Of a stretch of 64,000 nucleotides of DNA, positions 12,600-24,700 are shown piece by piece (the first letter of the stretch is position 1; the number at the start of each line of letters is the position of its first letter). The notes beneath the pieces were generated by a model that did no database searches, was not told the origin of the DNA, and saw only the letters and a program-made list of their open reading frames with translations. This stretch comes from Malurus cyaneus samueli (lineage: Eukaryota > Chordata > Aves > Passeriformes > Maluridae). Position numbers and translations under genes: made by a program. The stretch is taken from contig VKON01002658.1 in NCBI GenBank assembly GCA_009741485.1, forward strand, positions 923,469 through 987,468, given 5' to 3'.

Positions 12600-12720
12600 T
12601 TCTGCAGGGGTCAGTGAGGAATTTATGGGAATATTGGTTATCCACGGGTCTTGGAGCAACCCTGCCCATGCACCAGGTGATCTCAGGTCCTTTCCAACCC
12701 AAACCATTCCATGTTCTGGT
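12600..12720 (+). mobile_element. CR1-like LINE 3' end fragment
   Basis: Ends in TCCTTTCCAACCCAAACC followed by ATTCCATGTTCTGG, close to the characteristic avian CR1 3' terminus. It is preceded by a degraded CTTGGAGCAACCCTGCCCATG segment. Only the last ~120 bases survive. Confidence 0.75.
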
Positions 12721-13379
12721 GGCTGAGCCCAGATCAGCTCCCCAGAGCCCTGTTCTCCCTCTCCTCTGTCTCGGGGTTACTTGGTGCAGGATGTGTTCCC
12801 TTCATCCAAACATGACCACCTGCAGCTTCGTGCTGCTCTTAGCATTTCCAGCTCCCATTATTCCCATCCAGCTGCCTGTCCCTTTGAAGTCCATTCCCCT
12901 CCTGTGAAATGTTAGCTCTGATTTCTCTTGGCCACAGGAACAGATCGTGCATTCTTTCCTGTCTGTGTGATAATGGCCACAAGTTGTTGTGCTGGCTGCC
13001 CTGGGCTCTTCCCCTCCTCTTTTCCTGAAGGAATTTCAGGCTCATCTCTGCTGCAGGGAGGAATTTGTCCTGCAAAAAAACTCTGAGCCCAGCTCTGAGA
13101 GCTGTCCTGATACATCTCCTCGTTCCACCACTGGCGTGTGCTTGGGGTAGAGAAAAATCCAATTTTCTACCCCAGTTTGAGAAAAATTACCAAAATATCC
13201 CATCTAAGGATAAATTTTGAGCAAGCCAGAGTGTTTTGAGTTTGATTCATGCAGGCTAATGTTTGGCTTTTTCCAGCTGCACTAGCATTTTTCTAAACAT
13301 ATTTCAGGGCTTGTCCTTGCATTAAGCACAGAAGAAATGGAGGGGGAGACTTGGTGACCATTTGAACTTGAAATCCCCG
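12721..13379. other. Unique sequence, no feature recognised
   Basis: Ordinary mixed-composition sequence. Open frames on the minus strand of up to about 107 codons have no splice or homology support that I can see. Confidence 0.4.
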
Positions 13380-14790
13380 GAGAGCTTTTTATTCTAATAA
13401 AACAGCAAAATATTGGATACATGACACCCCTTACATCAAACTCTATCATATTAGGGAAACCTTAGAACTCTGGTCTGCAGTCTGGCCTGATACATTACAA
13501 TTCATCAGGGATCAGGATGAGAAATAATTACGTCTATTTATTTATTCCACTGTCAGAATGTTGACACTAGTTTTTCATATTGTCCCTGTCACGAAGAATC
13601 CTAATTAAATAACATGTCAAACGCAGGGATCATACATTTACAAATTTGTTTGATATATCGTGGAGGCCTTTTGTTATTAGGGGATATCACAAGATTAAAA
13701 TTAAAGTTTGCCAAGCCATCTACCTCATTCTACACCGGACTTTTTCCTCCTAATTAACCACAGAATTCTGATGGCTTGTCATTCTGATATTACACAAAGT
13801 AACCTCTTCCTTTTTTTATTTCAAGTTCAAGAGACCATTTCCCTTCGACCAAAATTTGGCCAGATATGTACAATTATATTAAGCTATGAAATGACAGGCT
13901 CCTCTTGTATTTTTTTTCTCCATTTTTCTGTCCTAATTCCTCTACTTAAGAGGCGCTGTCTTATCACAAAGAAGATCAGGAAGAGCTCGCCTTCAGTTCT
14001 TTCTGCACAAACAGAGCAGGAGCCTTGACCACCCTCATTCCTTCCCCTCTTTTTTCAGCTGGGTTTGGACCCGACCCCAATCAGGATCCAATTAAGTGGC
14101 CATAAATCCATGGACATCTTTCCAGCTCCTCCACACTCAGCCCCTTTAGGAAAAACAGATTTTTGGGAAGGTGACAGGGACAAGAAAAATCAGGAACTAG
14201 TGGTATTTAATAATACTGTTTCTTCCCAAACAAATATAATTTGCGGAGAATCACATTCTCTGTGCATCCCATGTGCTACTTGAAAGGATAAAAAGATGGC
14301 AATAAATAGGCATTTGCTGTCCCTTTTTTATGTGTTTCCTCCCTTTTTCCATAAGAACATAAGCTAGAAGGGTTTTACACAGATTTGGTGGCAGAACACA
14401 TGCATTAAGATTAAGTTTCTTTTTAAAATTTGCATTCTTTGCTTTGTGTGTTTCCTAAATGGGGCAAGAAGGGTTTCTTAGTGTGTCTTAGTATTAAAAT
14501 CTAAAGTAACAGACCTTCATTCTAATGAGCTTTGTAAATCTGACCTAAAAAGTGTCGCCTGGAGTCTTTGAAATGAGTTTCCTACAACTTCCTCTGATCT
14601 GATTGTGTGTTTTAGGGGAGGTTAAATGGGTTAAGATTCTTAGCTGTCCTAAAGCCATTGGAGTGATTCCTTATTAATCTTTTTCACCCCCTAAGACATC
14701 ATCTACAGATCTAGGCGGATTTAGTACATGAGATAACATAGGCAGCCCTGCCATAACCATCCCCATAGCTCCTGAAAGGACAAAAGAGTG
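13380..14790. other. Candidate conserved non-coding block
   Basis: About 1.4 kb of CpG-poor, repeat-free, AT-rich DNA with homeodomain-type TAATTA words (for example 13525-13530), AATTAAATAAC and many short T/A runs, and no transposon traits. The texture matches deeply conserved enhancer deserts in vertebrate regulatory blocks. This is a texture-based inference. Confidence 0.35.
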
Positions 14791-15199
14791 ACAAAAATAT
14801 GCAGAAACCCTTCCAAAAGGTCTGTGCTAACAATCCTTTCCAGTCTTCCCCTCGCCTTCACTCGGCCCTGCCTCGTCGCAGAAGGGAGGTTTTATCGTCA
14901 CAGGATGATATCTCTGGAACTTGTGATCAAAATCACAAAGGAGTTTGTTGTGCTCCGTGTCCTATGGCAAAACTTGTGAGCATGGGATGGGGTCTTCGAG
15001 GAGCTCTGTCCCTGCTGATAACCAAGAGCTCCTTGTTCTTGCAGGAACGGGGCTGGGCGCCTGTGCCGGCGGCTCCTCCTCCCTGCCACCTCCCAAGAGG
15101 ATTTTCCTCCCAGTCTCCTCTTTCCTGCTCACTGGCCAGGCTCTTAGAGGAGCTGTGCTGATGGAGAACTTCTCCAGAGATTTAATTCGGGGAGGAAAA

Positions 15200-15358
15200 T
15201 GGCTTTTTCACCAAGAAATCAGTGCAAAATCAACCCCAGCCAGGTTGGACAGGTCTTGGAGCAGCCTGCTCTTGTGCAAGATGTCCCTGCCCACGGCAGA
15301 GGGGGTGGATTAGATCACCTTGAAATGTTCCTTCCAGTCCAAATTGTCCATGATTCTA
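15200..15358 (+). mobile_element. CR1-like LINE 3' end fragment
   Basis: CAGGTTGGACAGGTCTTGGAGCAGCCTG..., then AGATGTCCCTGCCCACGGCAG, a GGTGGATTAGATCACCTTGAAA segment and TTCCTTCCAGTCC with a GATTCTAAAT tail follow the order of an avian CR1 3' terminus. The copy is diverged and 5'-truncated. Confidence 0.8.
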
Positions 15359-17570
15359 AATAACAGAAAAAAAAATAAAAGCACAGAGACAGTCGCATTT
15401 ATCTGAGTGATTGATGCTTCTGTCTGGGGCATCCTTCGACATCCCAGGGCAGTTCAGGCCCTTTGCCTCTGCAGGGAAGGTCACACGGTAGCATTGTAAT
15501 ACTTTTACCATAAATATGCCTTTTTTTTTTTTTTTTTGGAAGAAAAAAATCCAGTTATCCTTTGACATGGCCCATATATTTTACATGATTCTCTTTTACC
15601 CCATTCACGTGTTGTATCTGCATGGCAGCAACAGCATCTTCAGTTCCACCCTTTTGGGCTTATTTGTTCCTAATCATTTGCTGTTCTAGAAAATGTGAGT
15701 GAGGTCCGTGGACAGAAGATTTTTATAGCTCTGCCCAGGCCATAACAGCATTTGGGACCCTTAGGTGTTGTACAAACAATGGAAATACAATTTGAGGGAT
15801 CAGCTGCCATTTAATCAATGTCAGGAGGTTGGTTCTCAATTCCTTCTGTGATTTATGGCTGGGAAAATGCAGAATGATTTGTTCAAGAACAAGGAGCATT
15901 CCCCCTCCCCCCCACAAATGGGGGGTTTGGAAAAGGCAGCAAACTGGAACACAAAACTGTTCTGGAAGAATTTTCTCAGGGTTTTGAAGTGCTTGCCTTA
16001 GCATTGAACTCCCTGTTGACATTAAGTGTTCCTTAGTCCTTTGCAGGTGCTGCTGGGGTGTCACAGAGCTCTCAGGAGCCCATTACAGTCTTTTGGCCTG
16101 GAAAAGAAAACAGAAAAAAAAACACTTTAAAATCGTGAGTGGCTTCTTCAAAGCTGCAGCACCCTGATAAGGGGCCCGAGTGTGTGGTTTTGCCCGTGTT
16201 TTAACGCTTTTTGGGCTGTACAACACACCCATGGGGCCAGCGGTCCCCACAGTCACCCTCCCATGGTGTCAGCACTCTGCCCCCACATCCAGAACATCCT
16301 CGAGTGGCTACTGAGCTTCTTCCAGGCTGAGGAAAGTGTTTAAGCACCGTTCTTAAATCAAATATTGTGTGCCTAAAGGAGGTGGATGCTGCAGGACCCT
16401 TCCCAGCTCATCCACAAACTCCCCTGGGCCCCCGGCTGTGTCATTCCGACTTTCCACACTGGTTTGCTCGTCTCTAAAAAGAGACTCATGATTTTATTTG
16501 CTCCCTGTGCTGCCGATATTGTAGGGTTTTATATTTATAAAATGGATTCGGGTCAGGAGGTCATCAGCAATCAGGAGTGTGTGTGCTCCTGTTTAGCCGG
16601 GTCTGGGAGGGACAGCAGCAGCAGGAGCCCTTCTCCAAGGACACAGAGCTGTCACTCTTCCTCTTTAACAACATTCAAACCAGGAATTATTCAATTGCAC
16701 GTGTGTTTGGAAAGCTGTTTAACCCCCTGATGGCAGAGGATGAGGAGCTCCCCCTTTTCCAGCAGCTGGGCAGCAAAAGCTGTGGCTGGTGGCGAGCTCT
16801 GCCCAGTAAAGACTCCTGTGCCCCCAGAGCTGTCCCCTGCTCCTTCTGACACCACCGTGCCAGGGGTTTTTGTCTGCGTGGAAACCAACTTTGGGGTCCA
16901 CAGAGATGTTCAAGCGTAATCTGGGAGAACTCAGGAATGCGTGCTTTATTTAAAAAAAAAAATCTGCAACAAACCCAACACTGGAAGCAGTTTAGGTATT
17001 TAGCTCCTGAAGCATTTTTTTGTGTCTCTTAATTACTTATAATCTGACTTTTCTTTCTAATTGAGGCTCCCAGCATCTGTCTAGCTACCAATACTCTTAA
17101 CTACTAATTGACATTGCAGTTGGCACCTGACCTTACATGACACACGTAAGGCTCTTAGACAGATAATCCTGGCTTCTTCTTGAGACTTATGTCGCCATGG
17201 AGGGGTCAGGGGTGTGAGACAGCACAGCCGGAGGTGCGAAGTGCCGCGGCAGCTCACACACTTTACCTTGCTGAGTCTGGCAATCCTTTAACAGGCTGAT
17301 CCGAGCTTTTGCACAGCCGCTCCTCCCGCTGCTGTCCCGGCCCGGCGTTTTGCTGCCTGTCACTTCAAGGCAAGCACGGCTGCCTTGGGTAATTTGCAGC
17401 CATCAGCAGGCGCATTTCACACTGAATTCCACCCCGTGGGGCCGTGTCTAATTGGACAAATTCGAGCAGCAGGCAGGAAAGCCACCGCGGCGTGGAGCGG
17501 TGATATATGGGCACGGGGAGAAAGAAGGGTTGTGATCTTAAAGCTGCAGCCTGCCTGCAAAGTCAGCTTT
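15359..17570. other. Unique sequence, no gene recognised
   Basis: Contains a T run near 15521-15537, a C7/G6 inverted repeat at 15907-15925 and a conserved-looking AT-rich stretch around 16960-17180 (CTTAATTACTTATAATC, AACTACTAATTGACATTGC). A moderately CpG-rich patch lies at 17220-17350. I found no coding exon. Confidence 0.4.
15907..15925. repeat. Small perfect inverted repeat (C/G hairpin)
   Basis: A run of seven C, a six-base ACAAAT loop and six G could fold into a short GC stem on either strand. It may only be neighbouring homopolymers. Confidence 0.6.
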
Positions 17571-17572
17571 GA

Positions 17573-17610
<38 letters not shown>
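17573..17610. repeat. (CAT)12 microsatellite
   Basis: Twelve perfect CAT triplets followed by CA. Translations read as Ile, Met or Ser/His runs and are not genic. Confidence 0.97.
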
Positions 17611-17654
17611 CCTTGGTGCTCCAGGGTTTTCCAAAGTGGCTTTCCATGCGTTCA

Positions 17655-17850
17655 CTTTGCTCTGAATCCCACAATCATTGGGGTTGGAAAAGCTCTCCAA
17701 GGTTGTTAAATCCAACCTAACTTATCATCCCCTTATCACACATTCCCACCCCCTCCAGGGATCGGAATTCCATCCTTCCCACGAGGAAAACTCTGTGGAA
17801 GTCTCTGCACCTTTGGGATGGGACAGAGGAGCAGGCCAGCTCAACCCCGT
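17655..17850 (-). mobile_element. Degraded CR1-like LINE fragment
   Basis: CACAATCATTGGGGTTGGAA followed by AAGCTCTCCAAGGTTGTTAAATCCAACC matches the layout of the reverse complement of a CR1 3' end. The downstream part, to about 17850, is too diverged to be certain. Confidence 0.55.
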
Positions 17851-19890
17851 GCAATTAAAACCTTGTTGAGCTTTAAACTGCACAGCTTCCATCCACGTCA
17901 GGGGCTTTTTGGGAGAATTTCCTGCAATATCACAGCACCAAGGTGGAGAGGGGAGGCTGTTATTAGCAGAGAGAAAAGGGGGAAAAAAGAATTTCAGAAC
18001 CTTGGCAATAAAAGGGAGTTGAAGGGTTGTTGCTGGTCGTAGATGTTTCTTTTCTATTTTATGTTGCTTAAGCATAATAAATGTCAGATGGCTGGAGTAG
18101 CATGTTTTATTGAAATAAATGAATGTGGAGGTCAGGAGAGCGCTGTGTTGGTAGCCCAGTGCACGTGATGGCTTTGTTGGGGCGAGGGGCAAGTGCAGGG
18201 GTCCATCCCACTGTACAGGGACCACTTTTAGAGGGAGAAATTGCCTGAAATCCTATTTCTGTCTAATTCCTCTGGCTTTGGTGTCTGTGCTCAGCTCGCA
18301 CACAAAAGTGCCATCTAATGACAACCGCAAAAAAACCTTTTGGAATGTGAAACTGAAGAATATTACACAACCCCAGTGTAATTGTTCCTCAGAATGTATT
18401 TACATTAGTGACATTTTGATCTGCTAGAGGTTCCCCACTTGGGTTTTGCTTTTTTAAACAGCTCTGAGTAAGATTGCTCCATATTCTGATTTTTCACAGA
18501 TAATGGTAGGTCTGAAAAGGATCTTATTAGGCACAAAAGCCAAGTGTTGAAAGCCTTCCCAGAGGATGCCTTTGGTGACAAATCCTTACATTTTCCATCA
18601 GTTATGAGTCTGAACTTGGACTGAAAATCTCTGCCTGACTCTTGAGCGTGCGGAGAGCTCACTGGGTGCAGCTGCTCCAGAGAGGAAGGGAAAAAAAAGA
18701 AGTGGCTGGGTGGCTTTCAAGGAGTTTTGTGCTTTCACTATACTAAATTGATGCTCAGGGTTTAAAGGAATAGATGGCTTTTGGCTCTTCTTGTGAGTGG
18801 AGCACAGAGTGGAGCAGCATCCCTCACTGCCCCAAAATGTCAAATTATGGGCATGTCATGCAAAGGTCTCTGCCAAATGGCATGGAAGGGGTGGTTTCAA
18901 TAGATAGTAATTATTGCTTTTTCTCTGTGATGGATGTCTGTTTGTATTTAATGTAGTCACTGGATGAAAATGGAGGCCTTTGGTTAATCAGATATGGGTT
19001 TAGAAACCAAAATTAAGTCATTCATGTGGATATGGTTGAATTTCCTCGCTTCCTTGTGACCTGTTCCTTCAATCCTGTAGCTTAGATCCAAGGGTTTGCT
19101 TTACTTAACTTTGCCCAAATGGAAATAAAAAGCAGCTTACTTTAACATATATCATGGGAACGCCGTGGATTTTTCCCCCTCCGGGATACTCAAAACAAGC
19201 CCCAGGCCCTGCAGTCCCGAAAACTTGTGTGGAGCTGGAAGTGCAAGATTTAATGTCTTGTAACCCTACTCTGTGTCCCCACAGTAAATTCTTCATGCAG
19301 ATGCCGTGGTGGGTGAGGGCAGGGAAGGGCGTGGTGCCACCCTGGAGGGTGACAGGGACACCCAGATGGGATCCAGGCTCTCCTCTCCAGACACATTCCT
19401 GCTTTTCCTGTGGGAATGCTGCAGATGAGGGGAGGCTCCCAGTGGAAGCTCAAGCCTTTGGAAGTACCAGCACATCTGTAATTGCTGGAATGGCTTAAAA
19501 ACATGTTAAGTGTGCGACCAGCAGCTCCCAGGGTATGAACGAGGTGACAAAAAACGAGGAGCATAAATATTTAAGGACCAGTTTTTGCGCTGGTGGGGAA
19601 GCGAGGGTCCTGCCGAGCATTCTGCTTTGACCCCTGACTCCATCACCCATTTAAAATCCATCCAGCCGGAGTGGCAGGGCTGCTGCTGCCCTCCCCATCC
19701 CCTTTTCCTCCTCCTGTGCAGCGGGAAATGCCTCTCCCATCCCGGCAGGATAACTTGGGACGGTCCCAGCCCTGTGCAATCCCCATCCCGAGCCCTGCGC
19801 GTCCCTCAGCAGGAGCACGAGCGGTTCACAAATACGGATCGCTGCTCGAGCGCCAGAATTCTAATTAAAAAGGTTTAGTGTTTTGGCTTT
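17851..19890. other. Unique sequence, no gene recognised
   Basis: AT-rich intron-like sequence with no clear repeat family. Stretches near 18290-18440 and 18890-19160 look repeat-free and may be conserved. Open frames of about 100 codons overlap on both strands without splice context. Confidence 0.35.
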
Positions 19891-20020
19891 TGCCCGCATA
19901 CTTTCCCGACACTGTCACTTGGCAGGGCCGCGCTGTCTCTCGCCGTGTAATTGCCGCAGAACATTTCCTTGAAAGAGCAGCGCCGCCCCGCCTCCTGCTC
20001 GCACTCGGATGCGGGAAGCA

Positions 20021-20080
20021 CCGGCTGTTTTACAATTCACAGCCCCGGCTGTTTTACAATTCACAGCCCCGGCTGTTTTA
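20021..20080. repeat. 24-bp tandem repeat, 2.5 copies
   Basis: Units beginning CCGGCTGTTTTACAATTCAC start at 20021, 20045 and 20069. The first two are identical and the third is cut short. Confidence 0.95.
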
Positions 20081-20182
20081 CCGCCCCACGGGCTCTGCTC
20101 GGCCGTGCGGGGGCTGTTCCTGCCGGGACAGCTGCGGAGCAGCTTCGGGGATGGAGCCCCCGGTCCGGGGCTGCGGCTCTGC

Positions 20183-20255
20183 CTGTCCCGGGGGCTTTGA
20201 CAGGACCGTCTGTCCCGGGGGTTTTAACAGGACAGTCTGTCCCGGGGGTTGTTTT
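20183..20255. repeat. 27-bp tandem repeat, about 2.7 copies
   Basis: Units beginning CTGTCCCGGGGG start at 20183, 20210 and 20237 with a few substitutions. Each carries a CCCGGG palindrome and a G5 run. Confidence 0.93.
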
Positions 20256-20340
20256 CCATCCCTCGCCACTCTGCAGGGCTCTTTGTGTAGGAAGGGACTG
20301 TCCGGCCCCGTGGGCTGTGTGGCCTTTCTGAGCCGTGTCC

Positions 20341-21480
20341 CTGTGTCACCGCCACTCCAGCTCCTGTTCATTTACCTCTGTGCCCCTTTTCAGCCTCCTT
20401 CTCTCCTCAAGCTCTCCTCAAGCATTCAGGTACTTAAAATGCCAAAGGGCTCTCATCCACCCCATTAAAGAGTGCCAGGTAATCCCTTTATGTAGTTAGG
20501 GACATTTCCCTGCCCGTGCATCACCACCTGCATCAGGGTGAGGAGCGCAGGTGCCTCCCTACCAGGGGCCGGATGGCCAGGAATCCCTTGGGATTCATTT
20601 TTTTCTTTAAAAGAGAAGTTGTGGTAATATTAGAATAAGTAAATAAACAGAACAGATATTTAAAATCAGTTGCAGAATATGCTTTCTATTTTTGGTCAAA
20701 ACTTTGAAGGTCTGGAAATGGTCCAACTGTTTCGAAATGAAACCTTAAATTAAATCGATGGCTTGGAGGTGTGGTTTAATTTTTTAAAAAATCGCTAGTA
20801 CCAAGAAAATTAATCTTCCAGACAGGGGTTACATTTGAGGGAAGAGCAGTGCATGGGCAATTAGGGCTTATCCCCCCTTCAGGGTGGTGAAGAGAAGTTT
20901 GGGGTAGTGCAGACTCAGGTCTTCAGCTGGGCTAAATTAGCCCAGCTCTGCTCAGGCTCCAGCTGCAGGCACACATCGCTGCTCCATTGCAGCAGATCTC
21001 ATTTATGACATGTTTTTAAAGCAGATCTGTGAAATGATCCAGCTTTAAAAAAATAACACTAATAAGGGTGTAGTTACATGAGCATCTTATCCCACAGCAA
21101 AGCCCGTTTAAGAGGCTCCCAGCCCTTGCCTGACCCTGCCTTCTCCTTCCAACCCCACGCTTCATTTCCCCTCAGCTTTGCTGCTGCAACTTTTTGGTGT
21201 TTGTGGGTTTGGGTTGGGTTTTTTTTTTCCATGTTTCCTGCATTGTTTTGGCGATGGAGCATGTGGTGGGATGCAGCAGAGGGAAGGCAGTGAGGGACAA
21301 GGGTGAGGACTGGGGAAGATGTAGCAGAGGCAATTTTTCAGATGGACTCCAGTGCCAGAACGGGAGTACCTGCAGATGCCACCAAACCCAAGTGACCCTG
21401 GGGGTTTATTTGAAGGGCCAGGCATGTGAGCAGCTGAGTGGGCACTTCTGGCATTGCCTGGGCCATGGGTGGGAGCTCCC
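20341..21480. other. Unique sequence, no feature recognised
   Basis: AT-rich from 20580 to 20830, otherwise mixed. No coding or repeat signature that I can support. Confidence 0.4.
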
Positions 21481-21484
21481 AGCC

Positions 21485-21605
21485 CGCCAGAATCACAGAA
21501 TGGTTTGGGGGAAATGGACCTTTAAAGGCTCCTGCAGTACCAGGCTGCTCCAAGCCCATCCAGCCTGGGCACCTTCTACCTCCTTGGGCAACCTGTGATG
21601 CTGGC
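21485..21605 (-). mobile_element. CR1-like LINE 3' fragment
   Basis: Begins AGAATCACAGAATGGTTTGG and continues through a GCTGCTCCAAGCCCATCCAGC segment, the reverse complement of a typical avian CR1 3' terminus. About 120 bases remain. Confidence 0.8.
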
Positions 21606-23337
21606 TGAGCCTTTGGAGTCAGCTGGAGCACAGTTACACTCAGTTCCTGGAAACTCTGAGTTATGAAGTGAATCCCACAGATTTTTTGTTCTCCGCAGCA
21701 GTTTGCTCTCCCCAGAGCAGCACTGGTGTTAGTGCTGGAATGGAGGAGAACGAGTCGAGATTTCAAGGAATCTCGGAATTCTTGACTGTTCCAGGAAATC
21801 CATCCTGCTGGGATCCTGCACTAGGCAGCAAGGAGATCAAATGCTTTTCTAACTTATTTACTTTAAATGTATCTTGAATATTAGCAAGGATGGAGTAAAC
21901 AGGCAGCTCTTTGAAAAGTGTGGTGCCTGCTGAGTGTCTGACACGGCATCTAATGAGTGCAGGAAGGGTTTTTATCCAACTGCCTTCGATGTGTGGAATG
22001 TGTTTCTCCTTGTTTTGACTGAATGGGTCTTGTGGCTGCTCTGTTTAAAAACACTGAAGGGAACAGTTGCAGTGACAACACAGTGCTTATATCTGAGACC
22101 TGCAGACAAGGTGGGAACGCAGAGCTTCTCTTGTCTGTGCTGTGGTTATCAGCACTCCCAAATCCACAGCCTTTCCCAAGGAGCTGGAGCACAGCAGGAT
22201 GTGCCATGAGACACCCCCAGGATGGCAGTTTGGCATTTTGGGGGGCAGCTGCTGCCCCGTGGTGTCCCCCAGCATGGTGGTGACAGTAAGGCCCTGTGGT
22301 GGCTTTGTTGGTCTGCTCCTCGCTGGCAGCAGGATCTGATTGCTCACTCCTCTTGTTCCTTTGTGCATCACACAGATGGGGACAAAAATCAGATATAAAC
22401 ACAGAGCCCATCAATCATCACTAACCCAGAAGATAGACTGTGGTAGTAAATCTTCCTTTTTGCTTCTCTCTTCTTTCTTTTACACACAGCAGTGCCACAG
22501 GTAGGAACTGAAGAAGAATTCAGTTGTTTGGGTGCACACCAGGGTGGGCCCTGGAACGGTCTGGATTAAAGCAAAGTGTGGCAGTTCTGGTTTGGCAGAA
22601 TCAGGAATAAAGTGCTCAACCACAGCCCCAGGTGGAGGCAGTGCCCTGAATATCCCCTAAGTACAGACTGGGACCGGTGGCTTTGCCTTTTGAATTTCTT
22701 TAGTAATCATTTTTTGCAGCAGCAGCACGGATGAGATCAGGGTGGTAAGAGGGGTTTGTTTGCATTTGGTGTTCATGTGATTTCTTTTTTGATTAACCTT
22801 TTGTGTACTACAGCTGTTCGCTGCAATCCAGAGGGGCTTTATGAGTTGTGAATTTATGATAAAGTGCTCCAACACGAGGAATTTGAGCTGGATTAATCTG
22901 GGTGTGCATCAGTTATTGCAGCAGCAGCATTCACTGGCTTTCCTTCTCCCTGTAATTCTGTGGATCCCAGTGATGGGATCACAAAATTCATATTAGAACA
23001 TTAACAAATGCAAATGTGCAGCCACGTTCTCATCATTTACCCTAATTTTAATCCTTTGGATAAAGTACTTTATTTTTATCAATTCACAGGCATGGAAGTG
23101 ACAGGCCTGTTTATAACTATCAGTGATACAGAGCAGCAGCTCCAAAAAAGCCATGGGATTTTGGAGTCAGCACTGAGAAACTTTTCCATAAATGCCAGGA
23201 ATAACATTATATTTGAATATTTAACCCTTACCCAGGCAATTTGAGGACTGGAAACCATATGTGCTTTTCATAATGGGAGCCAAGATGACCCTACATAAAG
23301 ATAAATATAACTACATGAAAGCACTCAGGAAGGATGG
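21606..23337. other. Unique sequence, no gene recognised
   Basis: Mostly ordinary intron-like DNA, with AT-rich conserved-looking stretches around 22650-23240. I see no exon or repeat family. Confidence 0.35.
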
Positions 23338-23482
23338 TGTTGTGGTTAGGAGCTGGGCAAGGGCTGGGGAGCTCCAAGGTCTAATCCCAGCTCAGCCACA
23401 GGCTTCTTGGGTGATCCTGGGCATGTAACTGAATCCCTGCATATTTCACTTTTTCCATTTGGGAATGAGAGATAATAACACC
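23338..23482 (+). mobile_element. MIR-type SINE relic
   Basis: The order TGTGGTTAGGAGC, GGTCTAATCCCAGCTCAGCC, GGGTGATCCTGGGCATGTAA, then TTTTTCCATTTGGGAATGAG and AGATAATAAC matches the tRNA-like/core layout of mammalian-wide interspersed repeats. These are ancient amniote elements of which a few copies survive in birds. Orientation follows the usual consensus. Confidence 0.8.
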
Positions 23483-24229
23483 GCCCCAAGCCATGCCAGC
23501 AGGAAAAATGCTGCGTGGGAGGTGTGGGCTTGGAGATGGTGCTGGTGGCCACCAGGAAAAGCCTGGCCAGGTGCTCTGGTGAGGGTATGTGCCACGCCAC
23601 CAGCAGAGGATTCGCATTTTCTCTTCTCCAAAGGCTGGGTGAATAAACTCGCTCACCTGAACTCTGGGAGGTCACATCCTCGGCGAACGTTCCTTGTTTG
23701 AGCATAATCTAAACTCAAAGGCAGCGAGGGGGGAAAATGAGGAAAGGAAAGGGAAAGCTGCATAGATGAGCCCATCTGGTTTTGTTTGAGTGCTACCTCA
23801 GTGAGCTGTGTTTATTGGTCATGGGCTGGCGCTCGCTTCACGCGCTCGCGGGCCAGGTAGCTCTCGTTCCGCTCGTGACTTGGCACCCGCTGCTGCCCTC
23901 TGAGAGGTTCAAATCCCGGACCTGTGCTTTGGAAAGGTGGGATCTTTCCAAGGAAACATCAAGAAGAGATGGAATTGGCCACTGAGAGTTCCCGCTTGCA
24001 GCCTGTGTCTGCCGCGGGATGTCATTGTGCCAAAATAGGAGCTGAGGTGATGGGCTGGCAGCATGTGAGGAGGGGTTCTATCGATGAGCACATGTCTGGA
24101 AGGAGCAGTCCCTGCCCTGGGAAGCAGGTAAAATCCCCTAAAAACCCTCAGGATGCCGAGCAGCCGGTGCTGGGCTGCGGAAGGTGCGGGGGAGCACCGT
24201 CAGCCATTGTTTGGAAGGAAGAGTTTTGA
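23483..24229. other. Unique sequence, CpG-bearing patch
   Basis: A short CpG-dense stretch at about 23828-23875 (CACGCGCTCGCGGGCC) sits in otherwise unremarkable sequence. No gene recognised. Confidence 0.35.
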
Positions 24230-24700
24230 TGTAATTGTACCCTTCAGCCATTGCCACACTTTCCTCCCTTTCATCTCCGGGCAGGTCCACACGTTCAGAT
24301 GTGAAGCTGGAAATGAAACACATCTGGCTCTCCCAAAATGACAACAGACTTTTATTTGCTATTTTTGGTATACAACAAAAGCTTTGTATCTCGCTAATTG
24401 AACATATGGGCTCTCCCTCGCTCTTCTCCCCCGGCTCGGCTCCGCTTTTCCACGTGTCATCGTACGGCTCCACCATTTGATCTGTCGGGTCCATCTCGGC
24501 CATGTGTTTGTTGTAATCTGCTACACATGTAGGCTTGTTTTCGTGTGCGTCCTGACCTCCAGAGAGCTGCAGTTGTTTCCATCATGGATAGTGTTGAGGA
24601 CTTACACATCCTTTTTATCAGTGTTTTTGGCCACCGGCGGCTCGGCGCGGCGCGGAGCGGGGATGCTGCCAAGGCTCTGAAAGCCCCGTGTTTGGGGCAG
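24230..24700. other. Candidate conserved non-coding element
   Basis: Repeat-free sequence with balanced composition and words such as TTGTAATCTGCTACACATG, TCTCGCTAATTGAAC and CACGTGTCATCGTACGG, then a GC-rich end (CCACCGGCGGCTCGGCGCGG). Looks enhancer-like. No open frame here is credible. Confidence 0.3.

Larger units (their letters stand above)
19900..20340. promoter_or_regulatory. GC- and CpG-rich patch with two tandem repeats
   Basis: Compared with its AT-rich flanks this ~440-bp patch is GC-rich and has many CpG (CCGCGC, CGCCGCCCCG, CACTCGGATGCGGG). It contains a 24-bp repeat and a 27-bp repeat. It could be an orphan CpG island or enhancer, or simply an expanded GC-rich repeat locus. Three-frame openness across it comes from its low A/T content. 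Confidence 0.4.

Noticed and set aside
23905..23925. tRNA-like B-box (GGTTCAAATCCCGG)
   Set aside because: No matching A-box, cloverleaf or acceptor stem upstream. A single short match can arise by chance.
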